DNA of 64,000 nt from Portunus trituberculatus (GCF_017591435.1 NC_059289.1:21238806-21302805); one strand, 5' to 3'. Positions 1 through 11,702 are shown, numbered from the stretch's first letter. Numbers and translations: made by a program. Notes: generated by a model from the letters alone, not told the origin.

Positions 1-459
1 CGAACGAACACACATCATGGCCTCTTTGACAGTGCAACAATTTGAGGGAATGCACAGCAAAAAATGTCTCTGCCAATGTAACTACTGAATGACAAGCAGT
101 CACTAGTGGTGTAACGGCTTATCTGGCATATTGTGTATTAATGGATACTGGGTATATTACCTGTAATACCTTATAAAGTAGGAAAATGTGACAGGGGAAG
201 TGATACCTGGGATCTTAAGGGCCTTATTCACCTCTACTATTTGGTCTCATCACCGCCATAGGCGCTCACGTATTATAAAACAATCTAGTTAATCTTTTTA
301 AAGGTCCGTTTCACGTACAAACACGAAACTCACATATGTAAACATAAAAAAAATAATTGAGCCGCAAGCGTCTAGTTTGGCTGTCAGTTTCAAAGTCCGG
401 CTTCCAACCATCAGCTGGACTGTGTCACACCACACGCCGCACACCTCCTGACACGATTA
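1..459. other. Unassigned sequence, no gene seen
   Basis: No convincing open reading frame, RNA gene or repeat family was recognised here. The 5' end of the LINE that follows may reach into the last 100 bases, but no target duplication or boundary motif could be placed. Confidence 0.4.
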
Positions 460-618
460 TCAAGCGTGACATGACTCTCTAGCTAGCCAGCGTGCTGACC
501 AGATGTCGATTCCGTGCAGCTCCGTGCCGACAACCAATAACATTCCCTCACCCACAGAGCTACAGCATCGCCACCACCAGAGCAGACAGTACCAACTACG
601 GACAAGCTGGATGACGCT

Positions 619-1728
619 GTGGAGGTGATGCCTCTGGTGAAAACAGCGGTCCAGCCGGGCTCCAACCCCGTATGCGCCGGCTCCACCTCCCCAGGTGACC
701 ACATGGATGACTCCACCACGGTCATCAAGCGTACCAGAACACCATCACCTGGTAAGACACACAAATCTGTCAAATCCACAAAGCCAGCTACAGATTGTGC
801 AACCCACTCCTACGCTTGTGTGACCGCCTCTACCCCTCCTCGCACTGCTGAGTCTGCTGGGCCCCCACACCCGCCCCCCACTCGTAAGCAGGTGGTACTC
901 ATTCGCTCTCTTGATGGCAGTAGGTGCTTCATCCACCCATCCAAGGTCTCCAGGGCTGTGTGTGGCTCAATTTTTGCCAAAAAAAATACATAGAGCAAAC
1001 CTTGGCCATCACTGGAGGTGGCCGAGGAATTAAGTTTGAGGTGGCCAACCTCGATCACCTGGAACAGGCCCCAGAGTCAGTAGCCCGACTGGGGAAGTGG
1101 CCTGTTAAGTGCTGGGTGGCCACTGACAATGACCCTACCTATGACTTTGGTAGAATTTACCCTGTTTCCCCCGGCATGACTAAACATGACATCACGACCC
1201 AGATAACCATCCTAGACGGCAGCCCCACTCAGATTGTTGACGTTTTACGACTCCCAGACCATGACAAGGACGGACAGACAGTCCCGAACCTGGCCATTCA
1301 CCTGAAATTCCGTGGGCCCCTCCCTGAGAGGGTGGCTCTAGGAAACATGGTTTACCATGTTAGGCCCCACACCCTCCCAGTCCTGCGCTGCACCCGCTGC
1401 CTCCTATTTGGCCACGGCAACTTTTCCTGCAATGGGCGTGCCCGATGCAAGAAATGACATTGACGGGTGTGTCAGGGAGGACCACTGTTTGTTTTGTGGT
1501 CCGGGCCACCGCCCCATCTCCAAACAGTGCCCGGCTTGCCTCCAGGCAGTGCAGCTGGAAGAACTGCAGCATGACGGGGCCCACTCTCTCCTAGATGTGA
1601 AACGAAAAATGAGAGGTATCCTCCCGGGCATTTTTCGCCCACCAAACCCTGCTCCAAAACACTCACCCCCCCAAACCAGGCAATCCTCAACCTCCTCCCC
1701 TACACCTCACTTGCCCTCACACACCTGA
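619..1728 (+). pseudogene. LINE ORF1 (gag-like, CCHC zinc knuckles), frameshifted
   Basis: This is the nucleic-acid-binding ORF1 of the LINE. The reading frame opens at the ATG at 619 and is Ser/Thr/Pro-rich, as is usual for LINE ORF1 N-termini. It breaks at a run of eight A residues (979-986) and continues in another frame to 1457, where a Cys-x2-Cys-x4-His-type knuckle is visible (residues beginning LRCTRCLLFGHG). A further frame change carries a second knuckle with CLFCGPGHRPISKQC at about 1485-1530. The region after 1600 is proline-rich and degenerate. Homopolymer slippage or a sequencing error could explain the first break. Function is inferred from the family; the knuckles are seen directly. 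Confidence 0.75.
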
Positions 1729-2237
1729 AGCCCCCACCTCTGCCCCCACCCTTGCTCCTCACCCTACACCCATCCCCGCTCCCACTCCTGATCCTACTCC
1801 TGCTCCCATCCAGCCCCTGAGCCCCATTATTAATGTGGTACCACTAACCGCCCAGCCTCCCTCACCCAAGGCCCAACGGAGCTGCCACCACCACAAACCA
1901 CACCACAAAGTCACACCACGACACACCACCAGACCCTCCTTCATCCCTGAGGGCCCCTACCGAACTGACTTGCCAGATGCTGGGGAATTTGTACCCCAAC
2001 CCCTCTACACCAATGCCACCCACCAAAGGTTCCCCAGCCAAAAGCCCCACAGCCAGCAGCCCAGCAGTCCTTGCCCTCACTTGGTAGTGCAGGCTTTGTA
2101 CCATCCTCTTCCTCGCTTCCGGCCCAGCATGCTTCGGGTTTTGCATGGCCTGCTTTTATTAAGGGATTAGCACCAATAGCACTCCATTTCTTTAACTTCC
2201 TGCTTTCAGGGCTTAGCTTCAGCGAGAGCCTCCTTCG

Positions 2238-5200
2238 GTGCCTGCCAGGACTCCTCTCCTTCATCACATCACTCACGCAGTGAGTGATCCACTTGTCTCC
2301 AACTTCATTTTCTGGAATGCCCGGTCTTTGTACAGGAAACTTCCAACTTTTAAAACCACGCTCTCCTCATACTCTCCTCTCGTTGTCGGTGTCTGTGAGA
2401 CGTGGCTCACAGACCCATTCTCCCCCTCCTTTCCAAACTATACTTCCTACAGGAAGGACAGGGAGACCGGCGAAGTAGGAGGCGGCCTACTTCTACTGAT
2501 CCACCAGTCCCTTCCCTCTAGCCCTCTCTCAATCCCTTCTTTCATAGGTGGTGGATTAGAGCATCTGGGAGTGACTGTCACCTTTGAGTCAGGCCCACTA
2601 AACATTCTGCTAATCTACAATCCCTGTCTTGATATATCACTTCAGGAATTTCAACATTTGTTTCATCAACTTCCCTCCCCAGCATTAATTATGGGTGACT
2701 TTAATGCCCATCATGACTTCTGGGAACCGGCCCTCCCCAGGAGCCGGAGAAACCGTTCAGGTGCGTCACTCTCGAGTTTTCTGGCAGATAGTGATTCCCT
2801 CTCCCTTCTCACGCCTCCTGGCCTCCCTACCAGGATTGACCCAGTTTCAGGAAACCTTTCCACCCTAGACCTGTGCCTGGGGAATGGCCCACTCCTCCTC
2901 ACCACTATAACTACTGGCCCTTACATGGGGAGTGACCATCTCCCTGTGATTATTGCTTTCCCATCAGTGCCACCACCCCCTCCCACTTCACGCAGACCAC
3001 GTTGGTCATTCAACAAGGGAGACCTGGTATCTTTTCAGACCGAGTTAAAATCAATCGTCCCACCCACGACCCTCCTGTCAGATGACAAAATTAACTTCCT
3101 TACAGAAGTCTTGGTGACTGTGGGATCCCACCACTTTCACCTTGTCACTTCCTCCCTCCCGTTCATTTCGAGTCCCCTGGTGGTCTCGGAAGTGTGCGGC
3201 CCTTCAGGCCAAGCGTCATGCCTTTGCAGCGTGGCGAAGGAACCCTACCCCTCCACTCCGCCAACGTTTTCATTACCTAGAGGCCCAGTGCAAGAGTGTT
3301 ATTCTTGATGAGAAACGCTCAGCGTGGGCCTCCTTTGTGCTTCCCTGTCCTTTTCCACCTCAGTCTCCCGAGCCTGGTCTTTCTTCAGGAAGATGGTCCA
3401 CCCACAACCCCCTCTAACCTTCCCGTTAACTAGTAACGGTGTCCTCCTCACCACTGATGCCCAAAAAGCCGAGTGTCTTGCCACCCACATCCACACAACA
3501 CTCGGCTCTCCAGATCCTGTGCCCCACCTGTGCTACCCTCTTCCTCACACTCCAGCCATGAAATTAGCACCGCTATAACTCCCCAGGAACTCACCTCAAC
3601 CTTACTTTCACTGTCTGCTAAGAAGGCCACGGGACCAGATGATGTGCCAAACGAGTTTCTTCGATGCCTCCCAGATGCTCTGCTGCAACTCCTTCTGGAC
3701 GTCCTCAACAACAGCTGGTTGTCGGGGACGTTCCTTCAGCGTGGCGTCTTGCCACCACTATTCCTATTCCTAAGCCTGGCAAGGACCCGACAGCTCCTCT
3801 TATAGACCTATTAGCCTCCTGTCTAACATTAGCAAGGTTTTCGAGCATGTCATTCAAAATAGACTAACCTGGTGGTTGGAACGCAAACACCTTCTGCCAC
3901 CCAACATGTTCGGTTTTCGCCCTCACCGGGGCACCCTTGATGCCCTGTTGTTGCTGGAGCATCACATTCAGGAAGGATTTAACCACAAAAATTCACTTTA
4001 GTAGCTTTTTAGATCTTAAGGGTGCTTTTGACTCCGCCTCACACAACTCAATTCTAGAGAAACTTGCCCGCCTTGGACTCTTTGGTCCACCACTAAGTTG
4101 GGTTCAGTCCTTCCTGACAAATAGATCCTTCTCCTGGCGATTGGTAACACCTACTCTAGGTCATATCCAATCACTAGGGTGTTCCTCAAGGTTCTCCACT
4201 TAGCCCTCTACTCTTCAATGTCTTACTTTCTGACTTTCCCTCCTCTCCTGGCACACATGCACTTATCTATGCTGATGACATTTCCTCCTTTGTTCTGCTT
4301 CCACTATCCAAGAGGCTCAACTTTCACTTCAGCGTGGGCTTGACCTTGTCCACTCTTGGACTGCCCGTTGGGGCCTGACAGTGAGTGCCCAGAAGTCTAG
4401 CCTAACGTTCCAGTGGTCACCATCAATGGTTCCCCGATCCCTTTCAAATCAAATCACAAATTCCTTGGCCTACTGTTGATAGCCCCTGCCTAACCTGGGG
4501 CTGCCACATACAGTACCTGGTGACCTCATGCCTTAAAAGGCTAAACTTAATGAAATCCCTGGCTGGTGTCAAGTGGGTGCGGACAGGCGTACTCTCCTCC
4601 ATTTTTATTGTACTTATATCCGAGTCGCTTGGACTACGGATGTGAGGTTTATGGAGCGGCCTCACAATCACTTCTCCATAAATTGGATATCATACAAAAT
4701 TCAGCCCTTCGTATTGCACTGGGAGCCTTTAAGTCCTCCCAGTCTGTGCCCTTCAGGCAGAGGCTTCCTCCCTCCCTGTCACACAGACGCTCCACCTTCC
4801 TTGTCCGGACCTACACCAAGCTTGCCTCCTCCCTAGATGTCATGCCCTCCACTCCCTCCTCCTGCGGCACGGCAGGAGCCACTTCATGGCCCCTTGCCCT
4901 ATCAAGCCCACACACCCTTTGTAGATAGAGCCTCTCCTTCTTTGCAACTCTCCGGGTGACTCCCCACCTTTCCTCATCCTCGAAAAACTTCTCCTCTGGG
5001 CCCTTGGTACCCTCTCTTCCTCAGTCTCACTGTCCTTCATACACCAACACAATGGTTCAAAACCGGCTGCCCAGTGCAGGGCAGAACCCTATTCATCTCA
5101 CTCCTCCACTCTCGGTACCACACCCACTTCCACATCTACACCGACGGCTCCCGCCTCACTACCCCTCCATCCGTCGGTGCAGCCATATTCATCCCTCCAG

Positions 5201-6000
5201 GTCCCTTGCCACTGCCTGGAGGTTACCGGCCACTGCCTCCATCACCACGGCAGAACTGTTTGCCATAAAGAGGGCCTTCAATTTGCCACCACCCTTGCTG
5301 CCCCTGCTCAATAGCCCTCTTCTCTGACTCACTCTCTGCCCTCCAGATTGTTAAATCACACCGCCCACACTCCCACCACCACCTCACCCTTATAATTCAC
5401 CACCTCATCCTCCACCTGACCTCCCTGGGACACACCATCCACCTTCAGTGGGTGCCTCCCATGTTGGTGTCATAGGTAACACCGTGGCCGACAGGGCAGC
5501 AGCAGAGGCACACACCCACCCTCCCTATTGACTTAGCTACTGACCAGACAGACTTCCTGACTGACCTCAAGACAGCCTGCTGGCGACACTGGGACACAAC
5601 ATTGACTGACGCTTTACAGTACACCTCACTGGGACACATTAGACAGGACACAAGACACCACTGGTGGACCTACTCCCCAACCGGGCACTGGACACGGCCA
5701 TCACTAGACTCAGAATCGGCCACACCGCCTCAATGCCCACCTACACAGGCTGGGCATGACTGACTCTCCCACTGCCCCTGGTGCCCTACCCAGCCTGACA
5801 CCCCAGAACACCTGCTGCTGCACTGCCCTCGGCACCATTCACACCGTGTGGCCCTCCTCCACTCACTGTCTGCCATTCACCCACACAGGCCAACACTGAC
5901 TGACCTCCTGGGTGGCTGCACAAATTCCTGTCAGGCTTTCAAGACACTCAACCTCACCAGGACCTTCCTACACAAAACAAATCAACTTCACCGCATATAG
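2238..6000 (+). pseudogene. LINE ORF2: APE endonuclease, reverse transcriptase, RNase H, broken
   Basis: This is the polyprotein that nicks the target, copies the element RNA and removes template RNA. The endonuclease starts with FWNARSL near 2310, has the catalytic GDFNAHH at about 2693-2713 and the SDHLPV motif at 2931-2948. In the RT part, KATGPDDVPNEFL lies near 3625-3660, the DLKGAFDSA box near 4014-4040, a VPQGSPLSP-type box near 4180-4200 and the active-site YADD at 4268-4279. RNase H shows YTDGS at about 5136-5150, TTAELFAIKRAF at 5245-5280 and FSDSLSALQI near 5320-5347. A C-terminal CPWC...HLLLHC zinc motif follows at 5776-5827. Frames change at least six times, so this is a dead copy. 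Family assignment is solid; the clade is not. Confidence 0.85.
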
Positions 6001-6099
6001 CCTGACCACATCACCTCCGCATCCCGGACCTTTGGGGCACTAGAGGCTGTGACACACAGCCTGCACGGCCCAACAAATCCCCAAGAAGAAGAAGAAAGG

Positions 6100-6480
6100 T
6101 TAGCTTAGGTTAGATTATGATAGGTTAATGCCCTAGCGGGGAGGGGGGTTCCAGGGAGATGCAGCCCCACAATTAGGTTACATTAGGTTAGGTTAGGTTA
6201 AATTAGGTTAATGGCCTAGCGGAGGGTTCCAGGAGGGGGATCTAAGTTACATTAGGTTAGTTTAATGCCCTAGCAGGCGGGGTCCAGTTAGGTTACATTA
6301 GAAATTAGGTTATGCTTGGTTAGGTTAGGTTGGAAAAACTTGAAATGTTATGGAAAATTTCCGTAATTTTTTTTTTTATTTTTTTATTTAATATTGCGTT
6401 TATTTTCCCCATCAAAACCCCCGATTCCCCACAAGCCCCCAAGCTTGTTTGGGGGGGATGGAGGGGAAGGGAGGGACAGA
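6100..6480. repeat. GGTTA-rich dispersed repeat with conserved distal tail
   Basis: Irregular runs of the arthropod-telomere-like GGTTA motif alternate with GC-rich spacers (CCTAGCGGGG). The far end (6418-6446) carries a C-rich tail with ATTCCCCACAAGCCCCCAAG that recurs at 9957-9987 after another GGTTA-rich stretch. It looks like a dispersed repeat family rather than a true telomere. Confidence 0.55.
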
Positions 6481-6523
6481 CATGTTATAATGAATTACCA
6501 ACAGTTTTTTTTACACTTAACAG

Positions 6524-6662
6524 ATTTACCTGTGACGTCTGTGACAAGATGTTTTTGAACAAGGTAGACGCAGATCTGTGCTACAAAAATCATTTGGACA
6601 TGTGCATCCAGCCTCTGCCGCGTGTACCAGGGCCATCAGAAAATATTCCCTGCAGAAATTAA
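6524..6662 (+). CDS. Possible terminal exon with a C2HC zinc finger
   Basis: A pyrimidine-rich tract ends in ACTTAACAG at 6523, a plausible 3' splice site. The open frame that follows encodes FTCDVCDKMF, then a Cys and NHLDMC, ending at TAA (6660-6662), about 46 residues. Cysteines and histidine are spaced C-x2-C-x16-H-x3-C, close to the ubiquitin-binding finger at the C-terminus of CALCOCO/TAX1BP1 proteins (C-x2-C-x15-H-x3-H); that comparison is from family knowledge and is only suggestive. No upstream exon was found in the window, so the rest of the gene would lie beyond the LINE and past the left edge, or this is a retrocopy fragment or a transposon-borne finger. No clear poly(A) signal follows closely. 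Confidence 0.35.
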
Positions 6663-7243
6663 ATGTGTAGTGTTTTATTTCAGCCTTGCCCTCAATTATC
6701 CCATTCCCATAATAATATCTCTATATTACGGTGGAATGAGGCTATACGTCACAGCTTGGCGTGATCCTGCGACTAAAGAGTACAGTAGTTTTTTCGGCGA
6801 TCGACGAGGGAGATTCGTCTGGCAGTATTACTATCGTTTGCAGTAGCAGCGTTCGGCGTGTAACAGCGAACGCTTCTGGACCGTTCGCCTTTTGCAACGT
6901 GCTACTGAAAACATCTATAATGTTTTTAAGCTAAGGTTTAAGAGGAGAGTTCAGCTTTAGAAACAGTTGAGATGGCAATGATGCCATCAGGTTGAAATAA
7001 AGGATCGAGAGATGGATGAAGTTATCAAACATGTTTCTTTCAGATGCCAGCAGTCTCTCGAGAGGAGTTGGATCTCGAAAATTTTTTACCTTTCTATTAA
7101 TGAAGAAGATTTTGGCAAATTGTAGGACAGACTTGGCATGATTCCGAGTAGACTATTGAGGACACTTACAGTAGAAGGTGTGAAAAGGTATAGTCAAAAG
7201 TTATTGAGAGCGCTCGTACAAGCAAACTTAGCAGAGTAGCTTT
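6663..7243. other. Unassigned sequence, no gene seen
   Basis: A short palindromic patch around 6847-6900 (GCGTTCG paired with CGAACGC) is the only structure noticed. No convincing coding frame or repeat family is recognised. Confidence 0.4.
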
Positions 7244-7245
7244 TA

Positions 7246-7578
7246 CACTATGATTGTATGATAAAAATAATAGTGATCTATCTTATTTTAATTGTTCAAT
7301 TTCTTAAGAGTGAAGAGCTAATTTGACAAGTGTTGCATCATTGAGCCCACTTCCGTGGCGGGCAGTTTGATTTCCTGAGACGAATGACAAATGTACAGCA
7401 TTACCCATTATTTTGTGGGTAATGCTGTGCATTGCGTCATTCGTCTCAGGAAATCAAACTGCCCGCCACGGAAGTGGGCTCAATGATGCAACACTTGTCA
7501 AATTAGCTCTTCACTCTTATGAAATTGAACAATTAAAATAAGATAGATCACTATTATTTTTATCATACAATCATAGTG
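7246..7578. mobile_element. Near-perfect palindromic MITE with TA target duplication
   Basis: The left arm from 7246 (CACTATGATTGTATGATAAA) is matched by its reverse complement ending at 7578, with arms of roughly 150 bp differing at only a few bases and a short centre near 7405-7425. The dinucleotide TA flanks both sides (7244-7245 and 7579-7580), as for Tc1/mariner-type insertion. No coding capacity. The high arm identity suggests a recent insertion or arm homogenisation. Confidence 0.85.
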
Positions 7579-7580
7579 TA

Positions 7581-7930
7581 GCAGAATAGGGGTCATCTAG
7601 AGTATGACTGAAGAAATCAAGTAAATGTACCTACGAAATAAATTTCTATTAACTTACCGTACGGTAGATATTACGTAGTACCTACATAGCAGTAAATAAG
7701 AATGATAATATGAAATATGAGAGGTATCCATATTTGTTAATAAACAAATAAGAACATGACAGAAAGAACTCTAGAAAATAAAAGGGCAAGGAAATTCATT
7801 GCTTGTTATAAATAAGTAACTAAATTCAACTTTAATATTAGTGAAATAATAATTTAGATAATCTAAGTTACTGTTTTCATAATTGAAACTTTAATATCTA
7901 TCATATTGATTATTACAAGAATGAAATACG
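7581..7930. other. AT-rich spacer upstream of COX7C
   Basis: AT-rich, no coding frame or repeat recognised. The sequence becomes GC- and CpG-richer from about 7965, where the COX7C promoter or 5' UTR is expected. Confidence 0.4.
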
Positions 7931-7964
7931 AAAAAAAATCGATTTGCTATCATCCCTCGTTTGA

Positions 7965-8033
7965 CTATTGTATCCGTCTGTCCGCCATTCTTCTACAGCA
8001 TATTGAGCCGGACGGGAGCTGCCTCCATACACA
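7965..8033 (+). promoter_or_regulatory. COX7C: Probable 5' UTR/promoter-proximal region of COX7C
   Basis: Directly upstream of the COX7C start codon the sequence turns CpG-rich and has a pyrimidine-rich TTCTTCTACAG at about 7988-7998. That could be a transcription start context or a splice acceptor of a 5' UTR intron; sequence alone does not decide. No TATA box is evident at the expected distance. Confidence 0.35.
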
Positions 8034-8120
8034 ATGCTGATGAACAGACTTGCCGTGGCTTCCAGGGGCCTTATGACCTCAGCCATCAGGAGGGGAGGTG
8101 ACGGGGGAGTGCCTGGCGCG
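8034..8120 (+). CDS. COX7C: Cytochrome c oxidase subunit 7C, exon 1
   Basis: COX7C is a small nuclear-encoded subunit of respiratory complex IV in the mitochondrial inner membrane. This exon encodes 29 residues: MLMNRLAVASRGLMTSAIRR is a typical basic, amphipathic mitochondrial presequence, followed by GGDGGVPGA at the start of the mature part. The exon ends in phase 0 at a consensus donor, GTGAGT (8121-8126). Two start codons are possible, 8034 and the in-frame ATG at 8040; the first gives a 67-residue precursor, near the family's usual 60-70. The partner exon lies 3.46 kb downstream with matching phase. The joined product reads as a complete COX7C, so the gene looks functional. Confidence 0.95.
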
Positions 8121-11100
8121 GTGAGTACTGGCGGGGCATGGGAAGAGTGATTAGTGAAAGGACAGTGAGGGTGAGAGGCGGCGATCAGCTGATGGAGGTA
8201 TGAGGCCCGGCCCGTCTTGGCCGGCCTGCTCCACCTGGCTTTCAAACCAGACGCATACATTTTTTAAGCTGCCTCATACAACTACGATTCTCTTTTTGGT
8301 GTTAATGGAGAATGCCGTCATCGTCACTGGTATGAAAGAAGAATAGATGTTTCTTGAGAAAGCCGTCAGTCTCGTACGAAAGAGTGCACTAATGGAAATT
8401 AGGTATTTAAGACACTTTTCTTCCATACACTTTCCCTCGTAAATAACTCAGGGTTCATGCTAATTCAAAAGTTTTGCGTAGAACACGAAAATCCCTACAT
8501 TGTTAGGTTAGGTTATAGCCTAAGTGAGTAAAGGATTAGGTTTAGTTAGAATGCAGCAATGATTTTATATGTGTAGAACACAAAAATTTGTGCATTTTGA
8601 ATATATTATCGAAATTTAGGAGTTTTTTGGAAATTAGAATTTTTTCGGACGGTCAGGAATGCTCATTTCGTGTACAAGGCATCAATATGTAACCATTGAT
8701 GCCTCATATTTACCCATTCTTCTTTCATGCACTTTCTATCACAAATTACTCATTTAGTATTTGTGTGGAATTTTGCAAGGAACATGAAAATTCCTGCATT
8801 GTTAGGATAGGTTTAGTTATAATGCATCAATGGTTTCATTTGTTTAAAACACGAAAATCTGTGTCTTTAGAAAACAATTCCATAAATGCAGGTATTTTTC
8901 CAAGATCTAGGGATTTTTTTCCGATGGTCAGTATTGTCCATGTGTTGTGGGTAACAAAATACTGTAAATCTTACCAATAGGACTTCCTAATGAAGCAGTG
9001 AAATACTGACATTTAGTGATGAAGTAGTTTATGCCCAACACATTTTTTTTGTTGTATTTGGCAGTCAGCCTTAGTGTGTCTTACTAAGTCCAGCGAACTG
9101 TATTCCACAGTGTTTTCCTCTTCTTCATGTGTTTGTTTACATTAGTAGGGCATTCTGGGCCCTGTGGGGTTTGTGGTATGTATAAGTCTCATTTCACAGG
9201 CATCCAACGAGAGCCCGCCATGCCAGTAATTAGTTAAAAGCACGTATCAGGGCAAAACCAATCACAGACCTCCGTCTATAGGACGTCTAATGAGAGCCTG
9301 TCATGATAAGAGTTACTTGTATGTTATTGCATTTGTTTCTTATGAAAGAGGGTGAAACACATCATCTTCTACCAGTTCATAAGTTACTTTCACCATGGAC
9401 CCGTACTACTTGGATTGTAAGTTCAGGATTTTTATTTTTATTTATTTATTTATTTTATTTTATTATTTTTTTTTTTTTTTCATCATTGCTACATTGAAAA
9501 ACACAAAAGTTTGACTGTGTGTGCATCACAAGTTGATTTTGCTTCCAGAATTGTGAGTAATATCACATACTACCTGACATTTTTGTGATTCCTTTGAAGG
9601 GGTGCAGCACTCAGCATTCAGTTAGCTGCTAGAAGGGAGCAGCTGTGGTTAGCCTATGTGCTGTTATTGGTGAGCAGCATTGCCAATGCTTTACCACATT
9701 TTGTATATAGGTTAAAATTAGCTTGGGTTAGGTTTTGTTTAGGGTTTGATTAGTAACCAGGGAGGCAGTCTGGGAGGGCACAGTCCCCTCCCACAACTGG
9801 CTAGTCTGGAGGGCGGGCTCCAGTGAGGCTGTGGCTCTCCAGCTAGTTTAGAGTGGGGATCCAGGGGGGCATAGTCCCTCAGCTAGTTTAGGCTAAAGGG
9901 GGTATGTAGACTTTTTTGGGAGGAAAATTTTGCTAAATTTGTCTCCCCTCCCCAAATCCCCCAATTCCCCACATGCCCCCAAGCTTACTGACGGGGAAGG
10001 GGGGAGAATATTTTAAAGATACTTAACGAGGTGCTATTGGTAAATTTTACCCAAAATACAAACATTGATGTATTCCTTATTACTAAATGTCAGACTGATG
10101 CCTTTTTCCACATTTATCTTTCTTTATGCCTTGGAAGACACTGAAGATGATATTTAAGTATATATTATAGTTTCCATTCAAGGATGGGGTATTTTTATTT
10201 GGTGGTTTGGGTTACATTTGGTCATTGCAAAATATTTAGAAAGGCATCAGTCAAACATTATCTAATGAGGAGTGCATCAATGGTTTTATTTTGATGCCTA
10301 GAACACAAAATTTGCATTCCTGACCATCAGAAAATCCTTAGTTTCAGGTTTAGGGATCTCTTGGGAAGGCTGGGGTTTTGGATGGCGTAAGCCAAAATAA
10401 ACCAAATTTAGTATTATTGGAGAAAGTAGTTAGTATCACTGACAAAAAAAAGGAGTGTACACCACTGGAAAGTAGACATTTTTCTAAGACACTTTCCTTC
10501 TGTACACTTTCCCTCACAAATTATTAATAGCTATAGCATTAACACTATTAGATAAATTTTGTATAGAACATGAATATCTCGCTCACTCAAATGCCACCCT
10601 GGGATTCAGGAAAAATTCATTTATTTTACATTGATTCTTATGGGGAAAATGGTTTTGGTTTGCAAACATTTGAGTTTGTGAATGGCTTTCAGGAATGAAT
10701 AAAGTTTGTAAATTGAAGTTCCACTGAAGTATAAAAAATGGCACATCATAACAGCAGTAGCAATGAGTAACTTCCACTTATTTTTTGTGGTAAGAATTGA
10801 TATTTGACCATATGTTAATTTTCCTCATCCACAAACTGCTTGTCCACCAGATCCCCAAGTTTGTTGGGATTGAAGAACCAAAAGCATTGATATATAGAGT
10901 TGTGTGCCTTGTCTTAATATTTATCCATTTCCAAATTAATCTAACATAACAATGAAATCTCTCATCTGAGACATCCATTAAAATTGTATTCGACATAAGA
11001 GATTCTCTTGCTTCATTTGCAGCTACTGGGGACTGAGGTTTGATTTTATCCTATCTTGACACACAAATCCCTCACAACATTAGAGATACATAATTTATTT

Positions 11101-11585
11101 TACATTAGTAAAGAGAAACAATGTAAAGGAGTGGTAAGACTGAGATTGTTATTTTTTTCTAAAGTTATTTATGAACACTATGACTTACAGTGGATGAAGC
11201 AAGCATTCAAAATACTAGTCCAGATAGTGACAGCTGCAACAGTAGGACAGTCATATCTGTATGTTGTAGGCATTGTACAAAGCTGCTGCACTATAGGGAC
11301 TTGATTGACCTTATATTCTAATACAATGAATACTGGACAGATCAGTGCTGGAAAAATAGGAATTAAGGAGCAAGGCTGATGAACATTTAAACCTATTTTC
11401 ATTAATACTTGAGAGGTGTGGTAGTACTTTTTTGTCGCACTTATCTCCTTCAAGGTGATGCGTCTCTTCTAACACACTGATGATAAAGGTTTGAGCTTGA
11501 ATATTTGCAGTTTTTAGAGAAGTGTATGTATGGCAAGAGGTGGTGATTCCTTAGACACAAATTAATGCTGACTTTTTTATTTCAG
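8121..11585 (+). other. COX7C: COX7C intron (3465 bp) with old repeat fragments
   Basis: The intron begins GTGAGT and ends TTATTTCAG, both consensus. It has no second gene. It contains GGTTA-rich stretches (8505-8520, 9715-9750), diverged copies of a repeat with ATGCATCAATGG and GAACACGAAAAT motifs (about 8465-8600, 8750-8860, 10260-10330), and T-rich runs near 9430-9480. Open frames inside it are short and lack recognisable domains. Confidence 0.8.
9957..9987 (+). repeat. Second copy of the C-rich tail of the GGTTA repeat
   Basis: This C-rich stretch containing ATTCCCCACATGCCCCCAAG nearly matches 6418-6446. In both places it follows a GGTTA-rich segment at a distance of a few hundred bases, which supports a shared dispersed repeat spanning about 9700-10010 here. 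Confidence 0.6.
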
Positions 11586-11702
11586 AACCTGCCTTTCCAG
11601 ATCAAGAACAGATTTAAGCTCACTGTTGTGTTTGTCGCTTTCTTCGGCTCTGGCATGGCCCTTCCCTTCGTTCTTGTGCGCCATCAGCTGCTCAAGCAGT
11701 GA
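11586..11702 (+). CDS. COX7C: Cytochrome c oxidase subunit 7C, exon 2
   Basis: This final coding exon begins in phase 0 after TTATTTCAG and encodes 38 residues plus TGA (11700-11702). It starts NLPFQIKNRFKL, the conserved matrix-side segment of COX7C, then has one hydrophobic membrane helix (VFVAFFGSGMALPFVLV, about residues 44-60 of the precursor) and ends RHQLLKQ, a conserved C-terminus. No frameshift or missing key segment is seen. With exon 1 it gives a 67-residue precursor. In complex IV the single helix packs at the periphery of the catalytic core; that role is family knowledge. Confidence 0.97.
   Translation, partial: NLPFQIKNRFKLTVVFVAFFGSGMALPFVLVRHQLLKQ

Larger units (their letters stand above)
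460..6099 (+). mobile_element. Degraded non-LTR retrotransposon (LINE) with RNase H
   Basis: The order of domains on the plus strand is a gag-like ORF1 with zinc knuckles (619-1728), APE endonuclease (about 2301-2975), reverse transcriptase (about 3000-4700), RNase H (about 5100-5520) and a C-terminal Cys/His zinc motif (about 5756-5830). The copy ends in an AAG-repeat tail near 6090, directly before GGTTA-rich DNA. APE endonuclease plus RNase H places it in the I/LOA/Outcast-type group of LINEs; I cannot assign the clade further. Many frameshifts and stops mean it is not active. The 5' limit is uncertain by a few hundred bases. Confidence 0.85.

Noticed and set aside
6100..6330. Telomere or interstitial telomere
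   Set aside because: GGTTA units are irregular, interrupted by GC-rich spacers and followed by a tail seen elsewhere.
7913..8260. A 115-residue minus-strand open frame
   Set aside because: It is antisense to COX7C exon 1 and its donor site and has no recognisable domain.
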